Part shown: piece by piece, positions 9,087 to 17,121 of the stretch
How the letters are laid out: every line of letters starts with the position of its first letter
Position numbering within the stretch: position 1 is the first letter of the stretch
Assembly: GCA_029690005.1 (NCBI GenBank)
Contig: CP121458.1
Coordinates: 5,661,872 to 5,725,871 of the forward strand
Length of the DNA stretch: 64,000 nucleotides
Direction: 5' to 3'
From: Prescottella defluvii
Lineage (GTDB): Bacteria; Actinomycetota; Actinomycetes; Mycobacteriales; Mycobacteriaceae
The notes under the pieces: generated by a model
The model's database searches: none
What the model saw: only the letters and a program-made list of their open reading frames with translations
Told to the model about the DNA's origin: nothing
Position numbers and translations under genes: made by a program

Positions 9087-10303
9087 GACGCGTCCGAAAG
9101 GTCGAATCGGTTTGCACGCAAACCTACTTCGCACCGGCCGACCGAGTGCTGTCGGACGTCACTCGCAAAGGCCCGCATCGAACTGCGAACGAAGCGAACA
9201 GTGCCGTCGGGATGTCTGCACGCTCCCCGCCCGTTCACCATGTCGGTCAGGAACAGTAGTTCTTGCTCGTGGGTGTACACAGAATGTCCGCGAGCCAGGT
9301 TTTCCAACGACTCCGCTATCCGCGGAAGACCGTTGATGCACGGCCCGCATTGGCGCGCGCTCTGCTGACTCAGGTACCGGACGATGCCGGCGGCCGCCCT
9401 CAGCCCGCAGCGCGCGACCCCGAGCCCATGGACGACGCCGGCGCCGGGACTCGCGCCGTACGGCGCCAACGAAGCCGGAGTCAGGATCGTGGAGTGCAGT
9501 CCGGCCGAAGTGATCCAACCTCCGTGGTAGCCGCCTGCCAGGACCGCCCGGAGAGCTCGCGGGTCCGTCCCCGCGTGCTCGGTGAGCAAGTGGTGCAGGG
9601 AGATTCCCATCGGCACCTCCACGACGCCCACCGACCGAAGGTCGCCGGACAACGTGACCAGCATTGTCCCTGCGGCACCGTTCATTCCGCGACCGCGAAA
9701 CCAGCGAGCGCCGTAGCGGGCGATCATCGCCAGATGTGCCAGAGTTTCGACGTTGCCGACCAATGTCGGACGGCCGCGAAGCCCCGATTCCGACAGGTGC
9801 GAACGGCGGTCGAGGGGCACTGCGGGCCCGCCTCCGATTCGGTTGACGATCGACGACTTCTCACCGCTGACGAAACCTCCGGGTGCCGCGATCAAGCGCA
9901 CCTCCGGATCCCTGCTGTCCGCACGCAGACGTTGGGAGAGTGCGTGTTCGAGGTTCGGGAGGCGCGCATCGTCCGCGTACAGGTACGCCTCGTGGCTGCC
10001 GACCTCCCGGGCGGCGAGTATCAGACCATCGATCACGAGGTGCGGGGCATGCGTGAGCAGGACGGCATCCTTGTCACTCAGCGGCTCACCCTCGGCCCCG
10101 TTGCCGATCACCACGGTTCGCCTGCCGGAGATCGCGGCAAGTTTGTCGGCGGTGGGAAAGCCCGCCCCACCCCGTCCCGCCAGCCCGGCCTCGGCCAGCT
10201 CACCCGTCAGCACACCTCTATGCGGGTACTCCGGTAGTGGACCGAAAGTTACTGTGTGACTGTCGAAATCAGCGGTCGGCGAGCTGAACAGATGACGGTT
10301 CAC
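9083..10303 (-). CDS. NuoF-like NADH:acceptor oxidoreductase subunit (FMN and SLBB domains)
   Basis: A 406-residue protein related to complex I subunit NuoF. It keeps the FMN/NADH motif GRGGAGFPTADK (about residue 43) and the GAEGEPLSDKD motif. A SLBB-like middle follows, and a C-terminal iron-sulfur segment. In that segment the usual CxxCxxC...C is reduced to CGPC...C: the first cysteine position is Ala (SARQCGPC). It likely takes electrons from NAD(P)H and passes them to the ferredoxin downstream. It overlaps its neighbours on both sides by four bases. It is not part of a nuo operon here. Confidence 0.82.
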   Translation of the reverse strand: MNRHLFSSPTADFDSHTVTFGPLPEYPHRGVLTGELAEAGLAGRGGAGFPTADKLAAISGRRTVVIGNGAEGEPLSDKDAVLLTHAPHLVIDGLILAAREVGSHEAYLYADDARLPNLEHALSQRLRADSRDPEVRLIAAPGGFVSGEKSSIVNRIGGGPAVPLDRRSHLSESGLRGRPTLVGNVETLAHLAMIARYGARWFRGRGMNGAAGTMLVTLSGDLRSVGVVEVPMGISLHHLLTEHAGTDPRALRAVLAGGYHGGWITSAGLHSTILTPASLAPYGASPGAGVVHGLGVARCGLRAAAGIVRYLSQQSARQCGPCINGLPRIAESLENLARGHSVYTHEQELLFLTDMVNGRGACRHPDGTVRFVRSSMRAFASDVRQHSVGRCEVGLRANRFDLSDAS

Positions 10304-10862
10304 GAGCGAATCCTCTCCTCGGGTCGCGCGCGGGCGTATTCGACGTAGTCGGCTCGCAGGCGCAGTACGACCGCCGCAGCCACCAGAAGTATCGAGGCCC
10401 CGCAGGTGGCGAGAAACCAGATGTGCCCGGAATCGGTGCCGTTGCCGACGGCGTGGATCAACGCCAGGGGCCAGAGGGCGTACGTGGCCCAGTGAACAGT
10501 CCGGAACACGCGTGCACCCAACCGGTGACGGAGCAGGCTGGTCGCGACGACGACCAGCAGCAGATCGAAGGCCAGCGTTCCCAGGCCCAGCCAGACCGGC
10601 CGATAATCGCCGATGAACGGAACGAGCAGGTCCACCAGCTTCAGTTGCGCGTAGGGGTCCGCGTACAGCGTGGCCAAGTGGAGCACCACCAGCAGTGTTC
10701 CGAAGAGCGCTGTCGTTCGATGGACCTCCAGCACCCCGAATCTCGGAAGCGCCAGAATCGGGCGTCCCGACCGAGTCGCGATTCCCAGGACCACCGAGAT
10801 CGTCATGAAGACCAGGGCGGTGATTCCGGTCCCCGCCCGAGCGCCCACAGTGCCTGGTCCAC
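10300..10862 (-). CDS. ferric-reductase-like (MsrQ/YedZ-type) heme b membrane protein, one frameshift
   Basis: About 185 residues with some five to six transmembrane helices. Histidines placed like heme ligands occur in VHRTTALFG, VLHLATLY, RTVHWATYALW and LIHAVGNG. The N-terminus is broken: GTG at 10862 gives VDQALWALGRG, which continues as TGITALVFMTISVVLG only after a one-base change in the GGGCGGGG run near 10830. The GTG overlaps the apbE stop (TAGTG). The family carries electrons across the membrane, so it probably links the cytoplasmic NuoF-like/ferredoxin pair to an extracytoplasmic acceptor. Confidence 0.8.
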
Positions 10863-11812
10863 TACGCCGCCCCTTCCGCGTGGTCCGGCCAGCCGCCCAG
10901 CGTCCGCACCCGACTGTCGACATCCACCAAACGAGCGGGAAGACCCAGTTGGGCAAGGTAGTTCACGCCCGCGGCGCCTCTGACGATGCAGGCCGTGCTC
11001 GCGGTGTTCGCTTCGACACAGGAATCGGCGGCCACGGTGACTGTCTGCCAGTCACCCTGCGCCGGGCGACCGCTACGTGGATCGACGATGTGGTGGACGC
11101 CGACGCCGTTCCGGCTCCAGCGGCGCTTCCTCGTGCTCGACGTGGCGACGGCACCACCCGCGGGCAACGCGATCCGACAGGCCGGTGCGTCGTCCCCGTC
11201 CTGGACCAGGATCTGCCAGTCACCCTCCGGCGCCACCCCCGCCGTCGCGATATCACCACCCAGGCATACGAGAACGCCACAACCGAGGGTGTCCGCGACG
11301 ATGCGCGCGCAGTCGTCGGCGGCAACCGCCTTCGCCGTCGCTCCCAGATCGAGCCGAGTTCCGGGAGGGAGCGTCAGCGTCCGATCGCGCAGAGTCACCG
11401 CCCTCCACGACGGCGCCGGTATGAACGTGACCGGCACGGGTAGGTCCCGGCCGGCGATCCGATCGAAGTCGCGGTCGTATCCGAGTCGTACCATCGCGGC
11501 ACCGACGGTCGGGTCCACGTCTCCGCCCGTCACCTCGGCGGCTTTCAACGCGGCCGACACCAGCCGCGCCAGCAGAGGGCTGACGACGGACGGCCTGGGG
11601 GCGGTCTCGACGGCGCGAATCTCCGAATCGTCTCGAAATCTACTGCAGGCAAGATCAATTCGGTGCAGATGCTCGTCGACGATCGTTCTGGCGCTGCCGA
11701 GTCGATCGGGCCCGCAGACGACGACGGAGGCGTCGAGTCCCCACACCCGCCAATCCGATACGGCGGTGTCGTCCGCCCGCGTCACCGGAGAATCCGAGGG
11801 CATGGCCGTCAC
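10862..11812 (-). CDS. apbE: FAD:protein FMN transferase, ApbE family
   Basis: Covalently attaches FMN from FAD to a Thr/Ser of a target protein, normally outside the cytoplasmic membrane. It has the family segments DACSRFRDDSEI-like (IDLACSRFRDDSEI), DPTVGAAMVRLGYDRD, LDLGATAKAVAADDCA (the FAD/metal-binding K/DLG motif), CLGGDIAT and HHIVDPRSGRPA. About 316 residues. The GTG at 11812 overlaps the stop of the small exported-protein gene by GTGA; ATG 11803 is an alternative. I see no lipobox or export signal, so it may act on the cytoplasmic side, or the start may be wrong. Confidence 0.9.
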   Translation of the reverse strand: MTAMPSDSPVTRADDTAVSDWRVWGLDASVVVCGPDRLGSARTIVDEHLHRIDLACSRFRDDSEIRAVETAPRPSVVSPLLARLVSAALKAAEVTGGDVDPTVGAAMVRLGYDRDFDRIAGRDLPVPVTFIPAPSWRAVTLRDRTLTLPPGTRLDLGATAKAVAADDCARIVADTLGCGVLVCLGGDIATAGVAPEGDWQILVQDGDDAPACRIALPAGGAVATSSTRKRRWSRNGVGVHHIVDPRSGRPAQGDWQTVTVAADSCVEANTASTACIVRGAAGVNYLAQLGLPARLVDVDSRVRTLGGWPDHAEGAA

Positions 11813-12069
11813 GACCCGGCGGATCGGCCGTGGACACGCCCCGACCCAGCGGTCAGCGGTGGGGCAGCCCGGGGCGTGGCGCTCGGGGCCGAACCGGTAG
11901 CCACCGGTCCCTGTTCCGTGGCCGACGTGGAGACCACCGGGTCGGAGGCCGCTTGATGGGAGTCGGTGTAGGCCAGCACGGACCCTGCGGCCGTCCCAGC
12001 GACACTGAGGGCGACGAGTGTGGCAGTGACGGCTCGGGCCTTGCGGAACCCCTCCTGAGGATTGGTCAT
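11809..12069 (-). CDS. small single-pass exported protein, first gene of the redox operon
   Basis: An 86-residue protein of unknown function. A positive N-terminus (NPQEGFRKAR) is followed by one hydrophobic segment (VTATLVALSVAGTAAGSVLAY), then a Ser/Thr/Ala/Pro-rich linker, ending RVHGRSAGS. The shape is a membrane-anchored or secreted small protein with a flexible tail. A good ribosome binding site (GGAAGGG) stands before the ATG at 12069. Its position immediately before apbE (four-base overlap) makes it a candidate partner or flavinylation target, but it lacks the canonical DxxSGAT motif. The function is not recognised. Confidence 0.6.
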   Translation of the reverse strand: MTNPQEGFRKARAVTATLVALSVAGTAAGSVLAYTDSHQAASDPVVSTSATEQGPVATGSAPSATPRAAPPLTAGSGRVHGRSAGS

Positions 12070-12391
12070 CGAGTAGCCCTTCCGTGCGCTGATCGATCTG
12101 TCCGTCTCGACAGTTCCGGGCGCTGCTGAAACGCGACTGCACATGTGCTGTGAAGTTGCTGTGACTCCTGATCGTGTGTGGGCAGCAGCTCTTCGATATC
12201 CATCGTGCCGACACAATCTTGGAGAGTTCTCAGAACCCGGTGGCGGGCGAGATGCGCGCCCGGCGCGGCATCGTTGCGCGGGACGGAAGGTCGCGGAAGG
12301 TTTCGGATGGCTCTCTACGAGCAGGTCTCGTCGCCGAGCATCGAGGCGGAGAAGTCCGGGCGTACGGCGCCGACGCCGAAACGCGGAAAGA
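12070..12391. promoter_or_regulatory. leader/promoter region of the redox operon
   Basis: About 320 bases between the redox operon and the upstream DUF4232-like gene, which lies on the same strand. It must hold the operon promoter and the 3' end of the upstream transcript. A 32-codon plus-strand ATG frame at 12307-12405 has a GGAAGG before it, but it runs into the 3' end of the upstream gene and looks like chance. No riboswitch or strong inverted repeat was seen. Confidence 0.4.
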
Positions 12392-13077
12392 TCAGGCGAA
12401 GTTGAACGGTTCCGGCGCGCTGCGCAGCCCACCGAGCTGGGCGATCACCGTGTAGGCGCCGGGCGGGACCTGGTTCCGCGGGGCCGCGCAACCGGGCTCC
12501 GACGTCTTACCCGACCACTTGACGGTGAATCGCGCCTGGCCACCCGGCTCGAGGACCTGCACCGCAGGGTCGGCATTCGGGTAGCAGTCGACGTTGGACC
12601 ACAGCCGCTTGTTCCCGTCGAGGCTGAACACGAGCGCCTGCTGCATTGCCGAACCCAGGTCGCGTTCACACTTGCTGGTCCCGATGTTGGTGATCGCGAT
12701 CGTGAAGCTGGGCTCGTCGCCGATCTTGTACTGCGGCTGATCGGGCGTGGCCTTGATCGCGAGCGACTGGTCGGCGCACTGCGCAGTCGCCGCACCGGTG
12801 CTCGTGGCCGATGCCGACGACGTGCCCGCGGCCGACGACCCGCTCCCCGACGCCGCCGACCCCGACTCGGTGCTCGAATCGGACGGCGGCGGGCTGGTGG
12901 TGCTCGATTCCGTGAGTTCCGACGTCGCCGCCGCGGCCGCCGACTCGGGAGAGTCGCCGCCGCGAAGGGACGCGATGATCCACACGACCAACACGACCAC
13001 CACGACGATCACGCCCAGAGCGACGGCACGCCGACGCCAGTAGATCTCGGGGGCAACGGTCCGTTCGGTTCAAGCAC
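12392..13077 (-). CDS. membrane-anchored DUF4232-like protein (Rv3587c-type), frameshifted N-terminus
   Basis: An anchor helix (LGVIVVVVVLVVWIIASL) is followed by a Ser/Thr/Gly-rich linker of about 60 residues and an immunoglobulin-like extracellular domain with two cysteine pairs (AQCADQSL, SKCERDLG, VDCYPNA, PGCAAPRN). The start is inferred as GTG 13077, giving VLEPNGPLPP, then EIYWRRRAVALG after a one-base correction near 13047 in a CCCCC run. M. tuberculosis has a similar protein between disA and canB. The function is unknown; the fold suggests an extracytoplasmic role. Confidence 0.78.
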
Positions 13078-13157
13078 GAGTCAACCGTAAGTCCATGCGC
13101 CCGACCCTCGCCTCAGCAGTCCCGGCGTGTCGCCCGGTGCCCCGCGTCGAGTTCGTC

Positions 13158-13784
13158 TCAGTCGACCGACTCGCCGACGTCACCGACGACGCTCTGCAGC
13201 TTGATGTCCCCGTCGGACAGCTTGTAGGTGACGCCGACGATGGCGCACTTACCGGCCTCGACGGCCTCGGAGATGATCCGCGACCGCTGCATCAGCAGCG
13301 AGCCGGTCTCCACGACATGCCGGCCCTCGAGTTCGTCGACGGTGGTCAGGCCCTCACGTCGGCCCATCAGGATCGACGGGGAGACCCGCTCGACGACGTC
13401 CCGGATGAAGCCGTTGGGGATGGCGCCGGTGTCGAGGGCATCGATCGACGCCTTGACCGCACCGCAGTTGTCGTGTCCGAACACGACGACCAGCGGGACC
13501 CGGAGGACCTCCACGGCGTACTCGATCGAGCCGAGCACCGCGCTGTCGATCACGTGGCCGGCGGTGCGGACGACGAACGTATCGCCAAGGCCCTGGTCGA
13601 AGATGATCTCGGCGGCCACACGGGAGTCACCGCAGCCGAAGATCACGGCCGTCGGATGCTGGGCGTCGACCAATTTCGCGCGGTCGGCAATACCCTGACT
13701 CGGATGCAGCGGGGTACCGCTGACGAAGCGCTCGTTACCCTGCTTGAGGGCTTTCCAAGCGGAGATCGGGTTGGAATTGGGCAT
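13158..13784 (-). CDS. beta-carbonic anhydrase
   Basis: Interconverts CO2 and bicarbonate. It carries the beta-class zinc motifs FGCGDSR (Cys-Asp/Arg dyad) and GHDNCGAVKA (His and Cys ligands). About 208 residues from the ATG at 13784 (MPNSNPIS); the upstream start at 13799 adds five residues only. It corresponds to canB (Rv3588c) by order and sequence. It is intact and divergent from mutY. Confidence 0.95.
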   Translation of the reverse strand: MPNSNPISAWKALKQGNERFVSGTPLHPSQGIADRAKLVDAQHPTAVIFGCGDSRVAAEIIFDQGLGDTFVVRTAGHVIDSAVLGSIEYAVEVLRVPLVVVFGHDNCGAVKASIDALDTGAIPNGFIRDVVERVSPSILMGRREGLTTVDELEGRHVVETGSLLMQRSRIISEAVEAGKCAIVGVTYKLSDGDIKLQSVVGDVGESVD

Positions 13785-13884
13785 GCCGCAATTGTGCACC
13801 CTCGGCCACCCGTCGTGTCAGCGGGATCACCGAGAATCCGGCGACGAATGCCGAAGCGGTTCACGGAGAAGGGTGAGAAATCAG

Positions 13885-14762
13885 ATGTCGGTGGACAGTT
13901 CGGCGCTGCTGCGGTGGTACAGCGAACAGGCCCGGGATCTGCCGTGGCGGCGCGAGGGCGTGACGGCCTGGCAGATCCTGATGAGCGAGATCATGCTGCA
14001 GCAGACCCCGGTCGTCCGCGTCGCGCCGATCTGGGAGGAATGGGTGCGCCGCTGGCCGGTGCCGTCGCTGATGGCGGCGTCGAGCCAGGCCGATGTCCTG
14101 CGGGCGTGGGCGAGCTCGGCTACCCGCGGCGGGCGCTGCGCCTGCACGAGTGCGCGGGCGTCCTGGCCGCCGAGCACGGCGACGAGGTGCCCACCGACGT
14201 CGACGTCCTGCTGAGCCTGCCGGGGATCGGCGACTACACCGCCCGGGCGGTCGCGTGCTTCGCATACGGACAGCGAGTTCCCGTGGTGGACACCAATGTC
14301 CGACGCGTAGTGGCCCGCGCCGTCCACGGCCGGGCCGACCAGGGCAGCCCGTCGGCCAAACGCGACATGGCCGACGTCGACGTGATGCTGCCGCGCACGC
14401 GGGAACGCGCCGCGCGGTTCTCTGCGGCGCTGATGGAACTGGGCGCCACGGTGTGCACCGCACGCACCCCGGACTGCGCGAGGTGCCCGCTGCCGCAGTG
14501 CGCCTGGGTAGAGGCGGGACGCCCCGCTCTGGTGGGCGAACCCCGCAAGGTGCAGAAGTTCGCGGGAACCGACCGCCAGGTGCGCGGGAAGCTGATGGAC
14601 GTGCTGCGCGGGACGGCGCACCCAGTCGAACGCGCACAGCTCGACCTCGTGTGGCTCAGCGACCCCGGTCAGCGCGACCGCGCCCTGGACTCGCTTCTTG
14701 TCGACGGACTGATCGAGCAGACCGACGACGGCCTGTTCGCGCTGGCCGGCGAGGGCAGCTGA
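13885..14762 (+). CDS. mutY: A/G-specific adenine DNA glycosylase MutY (one frameshift)
   Basis: Removes adenine mispaired with 8-oxoguanine. It has the substrate-binding IMLQQTPV motif, the helix-hairpin-helix LPGIGDYTARAV with its catalytic Asp in VVDTNVRRV, and the [4Fe-4S] cluster pattern C-x6-C-x2-C-x5-C (CTARTPDCARCPLPQC). The frame breaks near 14107, where one missing G in TGGGCGAG separates VLRAW from GELGYPRRALRLHE. Start is ATG 13885. Length is about 292 residues, shorter than E. coli MutY because actinobacterial proteins have a short C-terminal domain. Confidence 0.94.
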
Positions 14763-14768
14763 CCTCGA

Positions 14769-15509
14769 TCACACGAGCGATTTCAGGAACTCCTCGACGG
14801 CATCCCGGTACCGCTCGGGCTGGTCGTCGTGGACGAGGTGCCCGGCCTGCGCCACCCACACGTAGCGGGCGCCGTCGTGGCCCTCGAGCATGCGACGCAT
14901 CTGCCCCTCCGGGGTGATCGTGAACTCCCCCTCGATCAGCAGCGCGGGGGCGCGCACGGCTTCCCACTGACCCCAGAAGTCACGGGTGCCCCATTCCTCC
15001 GAGATGTCACGGAACGTCTCGACGTCGCCGTGCAGGTACCAGCCGTCGGCGCGGCGCTCGAACGAGGCGAGGAAGTAGCGGCCGGCGACCTCACCGAAGT
15101 AGTCCAGCACCGACTCCTCCGTCGGGAACGGCTGCGGCCACGCGGAAACCATTGCCGCCCAGTCCTGTGCAGTGCGCCCGCGGAAGTCCGGTGCCATGTC
15201 CTCGAGGACCAGCGCCCGCACCCGCTCCGGATGGGCGGCGGCGAAGCACCACGCGTGCAGCGCGCCCATCGAGTGGCCGATCACGGTGAGGGGTTCGTCG
15301 AGTTCGGCGAGCGCCGTGGCCAGGTCCTCGACGAACAGTTCCGTCGTCGGGTCGCCGTCGATCGGCCGGCCGTGCCCGGCCGCGTCGAACGTGTAGACGT
15401 GGCCGTGTTCGCGCAGCCACGCCACGTGGCGCGACCACGTCCGCGCACTGCCCATCAACCCGTGCAGCAGCAGTATCGGCCGCCCGGTCCCACCCTCGTC
15501 GTGCAACAC
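14769..15509 (-). CDS. alpha/beta hydrolase
   Basis: Alpha/beta-hydrolase fold enzyme with oxyanion segment LLLHGLMGSARTW, nucleophile elbow GHSMG, an acid in LLIEGEF and a C-terminal His in QAGHLVHDD. The order mutY-hydrolase-mhuD parallels Rv3589-Rv3591c-Rv3592. The start is uncertain. GTG 15509 begins VLHDEGGTGRP as many homologues do. ATG 15578 is also in frame but would overlap the opposite-strand mhuD start. Substrate unknown. Confidence 0.82.
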   Translation of the reverse strand: MLHDEGGTGRPILLLHGLMGSARTWSRHVAWLREHGHVYTFDAAGHGRPIDGDPTTELFVEDLATALAELDEPLTVIGHSMGALHAWCFAAAHPERVRALVLEDMAPDFRGRTAQDWAAMVSAWPQPFPTEESVLDYFGEVAGRYFLASFERRADGWYLHGDVETFRDISEEWGTRDFWGQWEAVRAPALLIEGEFTITPEGQMRRMLEGHDGARYVWVAQAGHLVHDDQPERYRDAVEEFLKSLV

Positions 15510-15576
15510 GAGATCGACGGTAGCCGAACCCCGCGATCCCGGGGAGGACCTGCGCAGCCGGAGTACCCTCGCGTCC

Positions 15577-15885
15577 ATGGCAGTCGTGAAGATCGATGCA
15601 ATCGAGGTCCCCGAGGGCGCGGGCCCCGAGCTGGAGAAGCGGTTCGCGAACCGCGCGCACGCCGTCGAGAACTCCCCCGGATTCCTCGGGTTCCAGCTCC
15701 TGCGTCCGGTGAAGGGCGACAACCGCTACTTCGTCGTGACGCAGTGGGAGTCCGACGAGGCGTTCCAGGCGTGGGCGAGCGGCCCGGCCCGCGAGGCCCA
15801 CGCCGGCGAGCGCGCGAAGCCGGTGGCCAGTGGCGCGTCGCTGCTCGAGTTCGAGGTCGTACTGGACGTCGCGTCCAAGTCCTGA
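15577..15885 (+). CDS. mhuD: heme-degrading monooxygenase MhuD-like (IsdG family)
   Basis: A 102-residue ferredoxin-like ABM-fold protein, nearly full length and very close to M. tuberculosis MhuD (Rv3592), which opens heme to release iron. Trp66 and the heme-ligating His75 are conserved (FQAWASGPAREAHAG). Residue 7, Asn in MhuD, is Asp here (VVKIDAIEVP), which could change activity or product. It functions as a dimer in the family. The ATG lies next to a possible hydrolase start on the other strand. It is followed by an 18-base-pair palindrome. Confidence 0.9.
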   Translation: MAVVKIDAIEVPEGAGPELEKRFANRAHAVENSPGFLGFQLLRPVKGDNRYFVVTQWESDEAFQAWASGPAREAHAGERAKPVASGASLLEFEVVLDVASKS

Positions 15886-15930
15886 TCTGAACCCGCGGTC
15901 CGATCGAAGAATCGCGCATTTCAGACATAT

Positions 15931-15968
15931 AGGTCACGGTGTCAATCGCTCGATTGACACCGTGACCT
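15931..15968. repeat. perfect 18-bp inverted repeat with 2-base loop
   Basis: The arm AGGTCACGGTGTCAATCG (15931-15948) and its exact complement (15951-15968) are separated by CT. It lies 45 bases after the mhuD stop and directly before the cobalamin riboswitch. It could be a terminator of mhuD, but no T run follows on the plus strand. A protein operator or a cruciform element is the other possibility. Confidence 0.75.
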
Positions 15969-15970
15969 GC

Positions 15971-16095
15971 GGGGTGCCAAAGTTCGCTCGACAGAGCGAT
16001 GGATCGACGGTAATCCGGTGCCATTCCGGAGCGGTCGCGCCACTGTAATCGAGGCCTTGCCTCGTCAGCCAGACACCTCGAGCCATCGCAAGGAC
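15971..16095 (+). ncRNA. cobalamin riboswitch upstream of cbtB-cbtA (copy 1)
   Basis: The leader holds the conserved cobalamin-aptamer core in order: a CCGGTG box, CCGGAGCGGT, the GCGCCACTGT box (about 16037-16047), a short variable hairpin (TCGAGGCCTTGCCTCG), and a B12-box-like GTCAGCCAGACACC (about 16064-16077). It ends 30-odd bases before cbtB, whose ribosome binding site (AGGAGG) is downstream. Known B12 riboswitches repress corrinoid or cobalt uptake genes when adenosylcobalamin is abundant. Confidence 0.85.
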
Positions 16096-16127
16096 CCAAA
16101 AGGGACGCGAAATCCCAGGAGGCACCG

Positions 16128-16322
16128 ATGGCAATCGCCTATTCACCCGACAAGTCGGCCGACTCGGCCGCAGTCGCACTCATCGCCGCGGCAGTGGTAC
16201 TGCTCGCAATGCTCGCGCTCTACCTGGTCGGATTCGACCAGGGCGCAATCTCCCGCAGTGGCATGTACATGCACGAACTGATGCATGACGGTCGGCACCT
16301 GCTGGGCCTGCCGTGCCACTGA
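16128..16322 (+). CDS. cbtB: cobalt transporter subunit CbtB, copy 1
   Basis: A 64-residue single-pass membrane protein. One hydrophobic helix (ALIAAAVVLLAMLALYLVGF) is followed by the histidine-containing C-terminal motif HELMHDGRHLLGLPCH that typifies CbtB. It lies behind a cobalamin riboswitch and overlaps cbtA by ten bases. CbtA and CbtB were identified as B12-regulated cobalt transporters. A second copy lies at 23.8 kb. Confidence 0.93.
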   Translation: MAIAYSPDKSADSAAVALIAAAVVLLAMLALYLVGFDQGAISRSGMYMHELMHDGRHLLGLPCH

Positions 16323-17120
16323 CCACGATCACCGAAAGCCTCAAGACCCTACTGCTCCGCGGCCTGCTGGCCGGCCTCATCGCCGGCCTGCTCGGCGGCG
16401 CCGTCGCCTCCACGCTGGGTGAACCCCACGTGCAGGCGGCGATCGAGATCGAGGAGTCCAACGCGGCGGCGGCCGAGATGCCCGATCACCACGCCGGCGA
16501 GGCCGCCCCGCACGAACACGATTCCGAAGCGGCGGAGCCGGCCGGGCACTCGCACGGCGGCGACGAACTCGTCAGTCGCACCGGACAGCGCTTCGGCCTG
16601 TTCCTCGCAACCGGCTTCGCCGGCCTGGCGCTCGGCGCGATCCTCGCCGTCGTCGTGCACTACGCACGCCGCTTCACCGCGCTGCCCGGACCGCTGCTCG
16701 CCGCCGTGGTGGCCGGATGCGGTTGGCTCGCAATCGAAGCCGTGCCGTTCTTCAAGTACCCGGCCAACCCGCCCGCGGTCGGCAACCCGGACACGATCAA
16801 CGAGCGGACCCTGCTGTGGCTCGCCGCGGTGATCCTCGGCCTGGTCGCTGTCACGGTGGCCGTGTACGTGGGTCGACTGCTGAAGAACCAGGAACTGGTG
16901 TCCGCCCGCGTGATCGGCCAGATCGCCGCGTTCCTCGTGGTGGTCACGGTGGGCTACGTCGCACTGCCCGGCATCAACGAGGTGGGCGAGCGATTTCCCC
17001 GCCACCCTGTTGTGGCAGTTCCGCATCTCGTCACTCGTCACCCAGGCGAGCCTGTGGCTCGCGCTCGGGCTGGCATTCGCGTTCCTCACCGAACGCGCCC
17101 AGCGTCGCGCGATCCGTTAG
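16313..17120 (+). CDS. cbtA: cobalt transporter CbtA, copy 1 (one frameshift)
   Basis: Multi-pass membrane protein of about 268 residues. An N-terminal helix precedes an exposed His/Glu/Asp-rich loop (MPDHHAG, PHEHDSE, GHSHGG) suited to binding divalent metal. Several further helices include VEAVPFFKYPANPP-like (IEAVPFFKYPANPP). The frame breaks near 16992; removing one C from GAGCGATTT gives DFPATLLWQFRI and a stop at 17118-17120, matching copy 2. GTG start at 16313 is inside cbtB, indicating coupled translation. Confidence 0.9.
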
Positions 17121-17121
17121 C

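Noticed and set aside
12307..12405. Possible 32-residue plus-strand peptide (MALYEQVSSPSIEAEKSG...) with GGAAGG upstream
   Set aside because: Overlaps the 3' end of the neighbouring gene on the other strand and no related peptide is known to me; kept only as a remote possibility.
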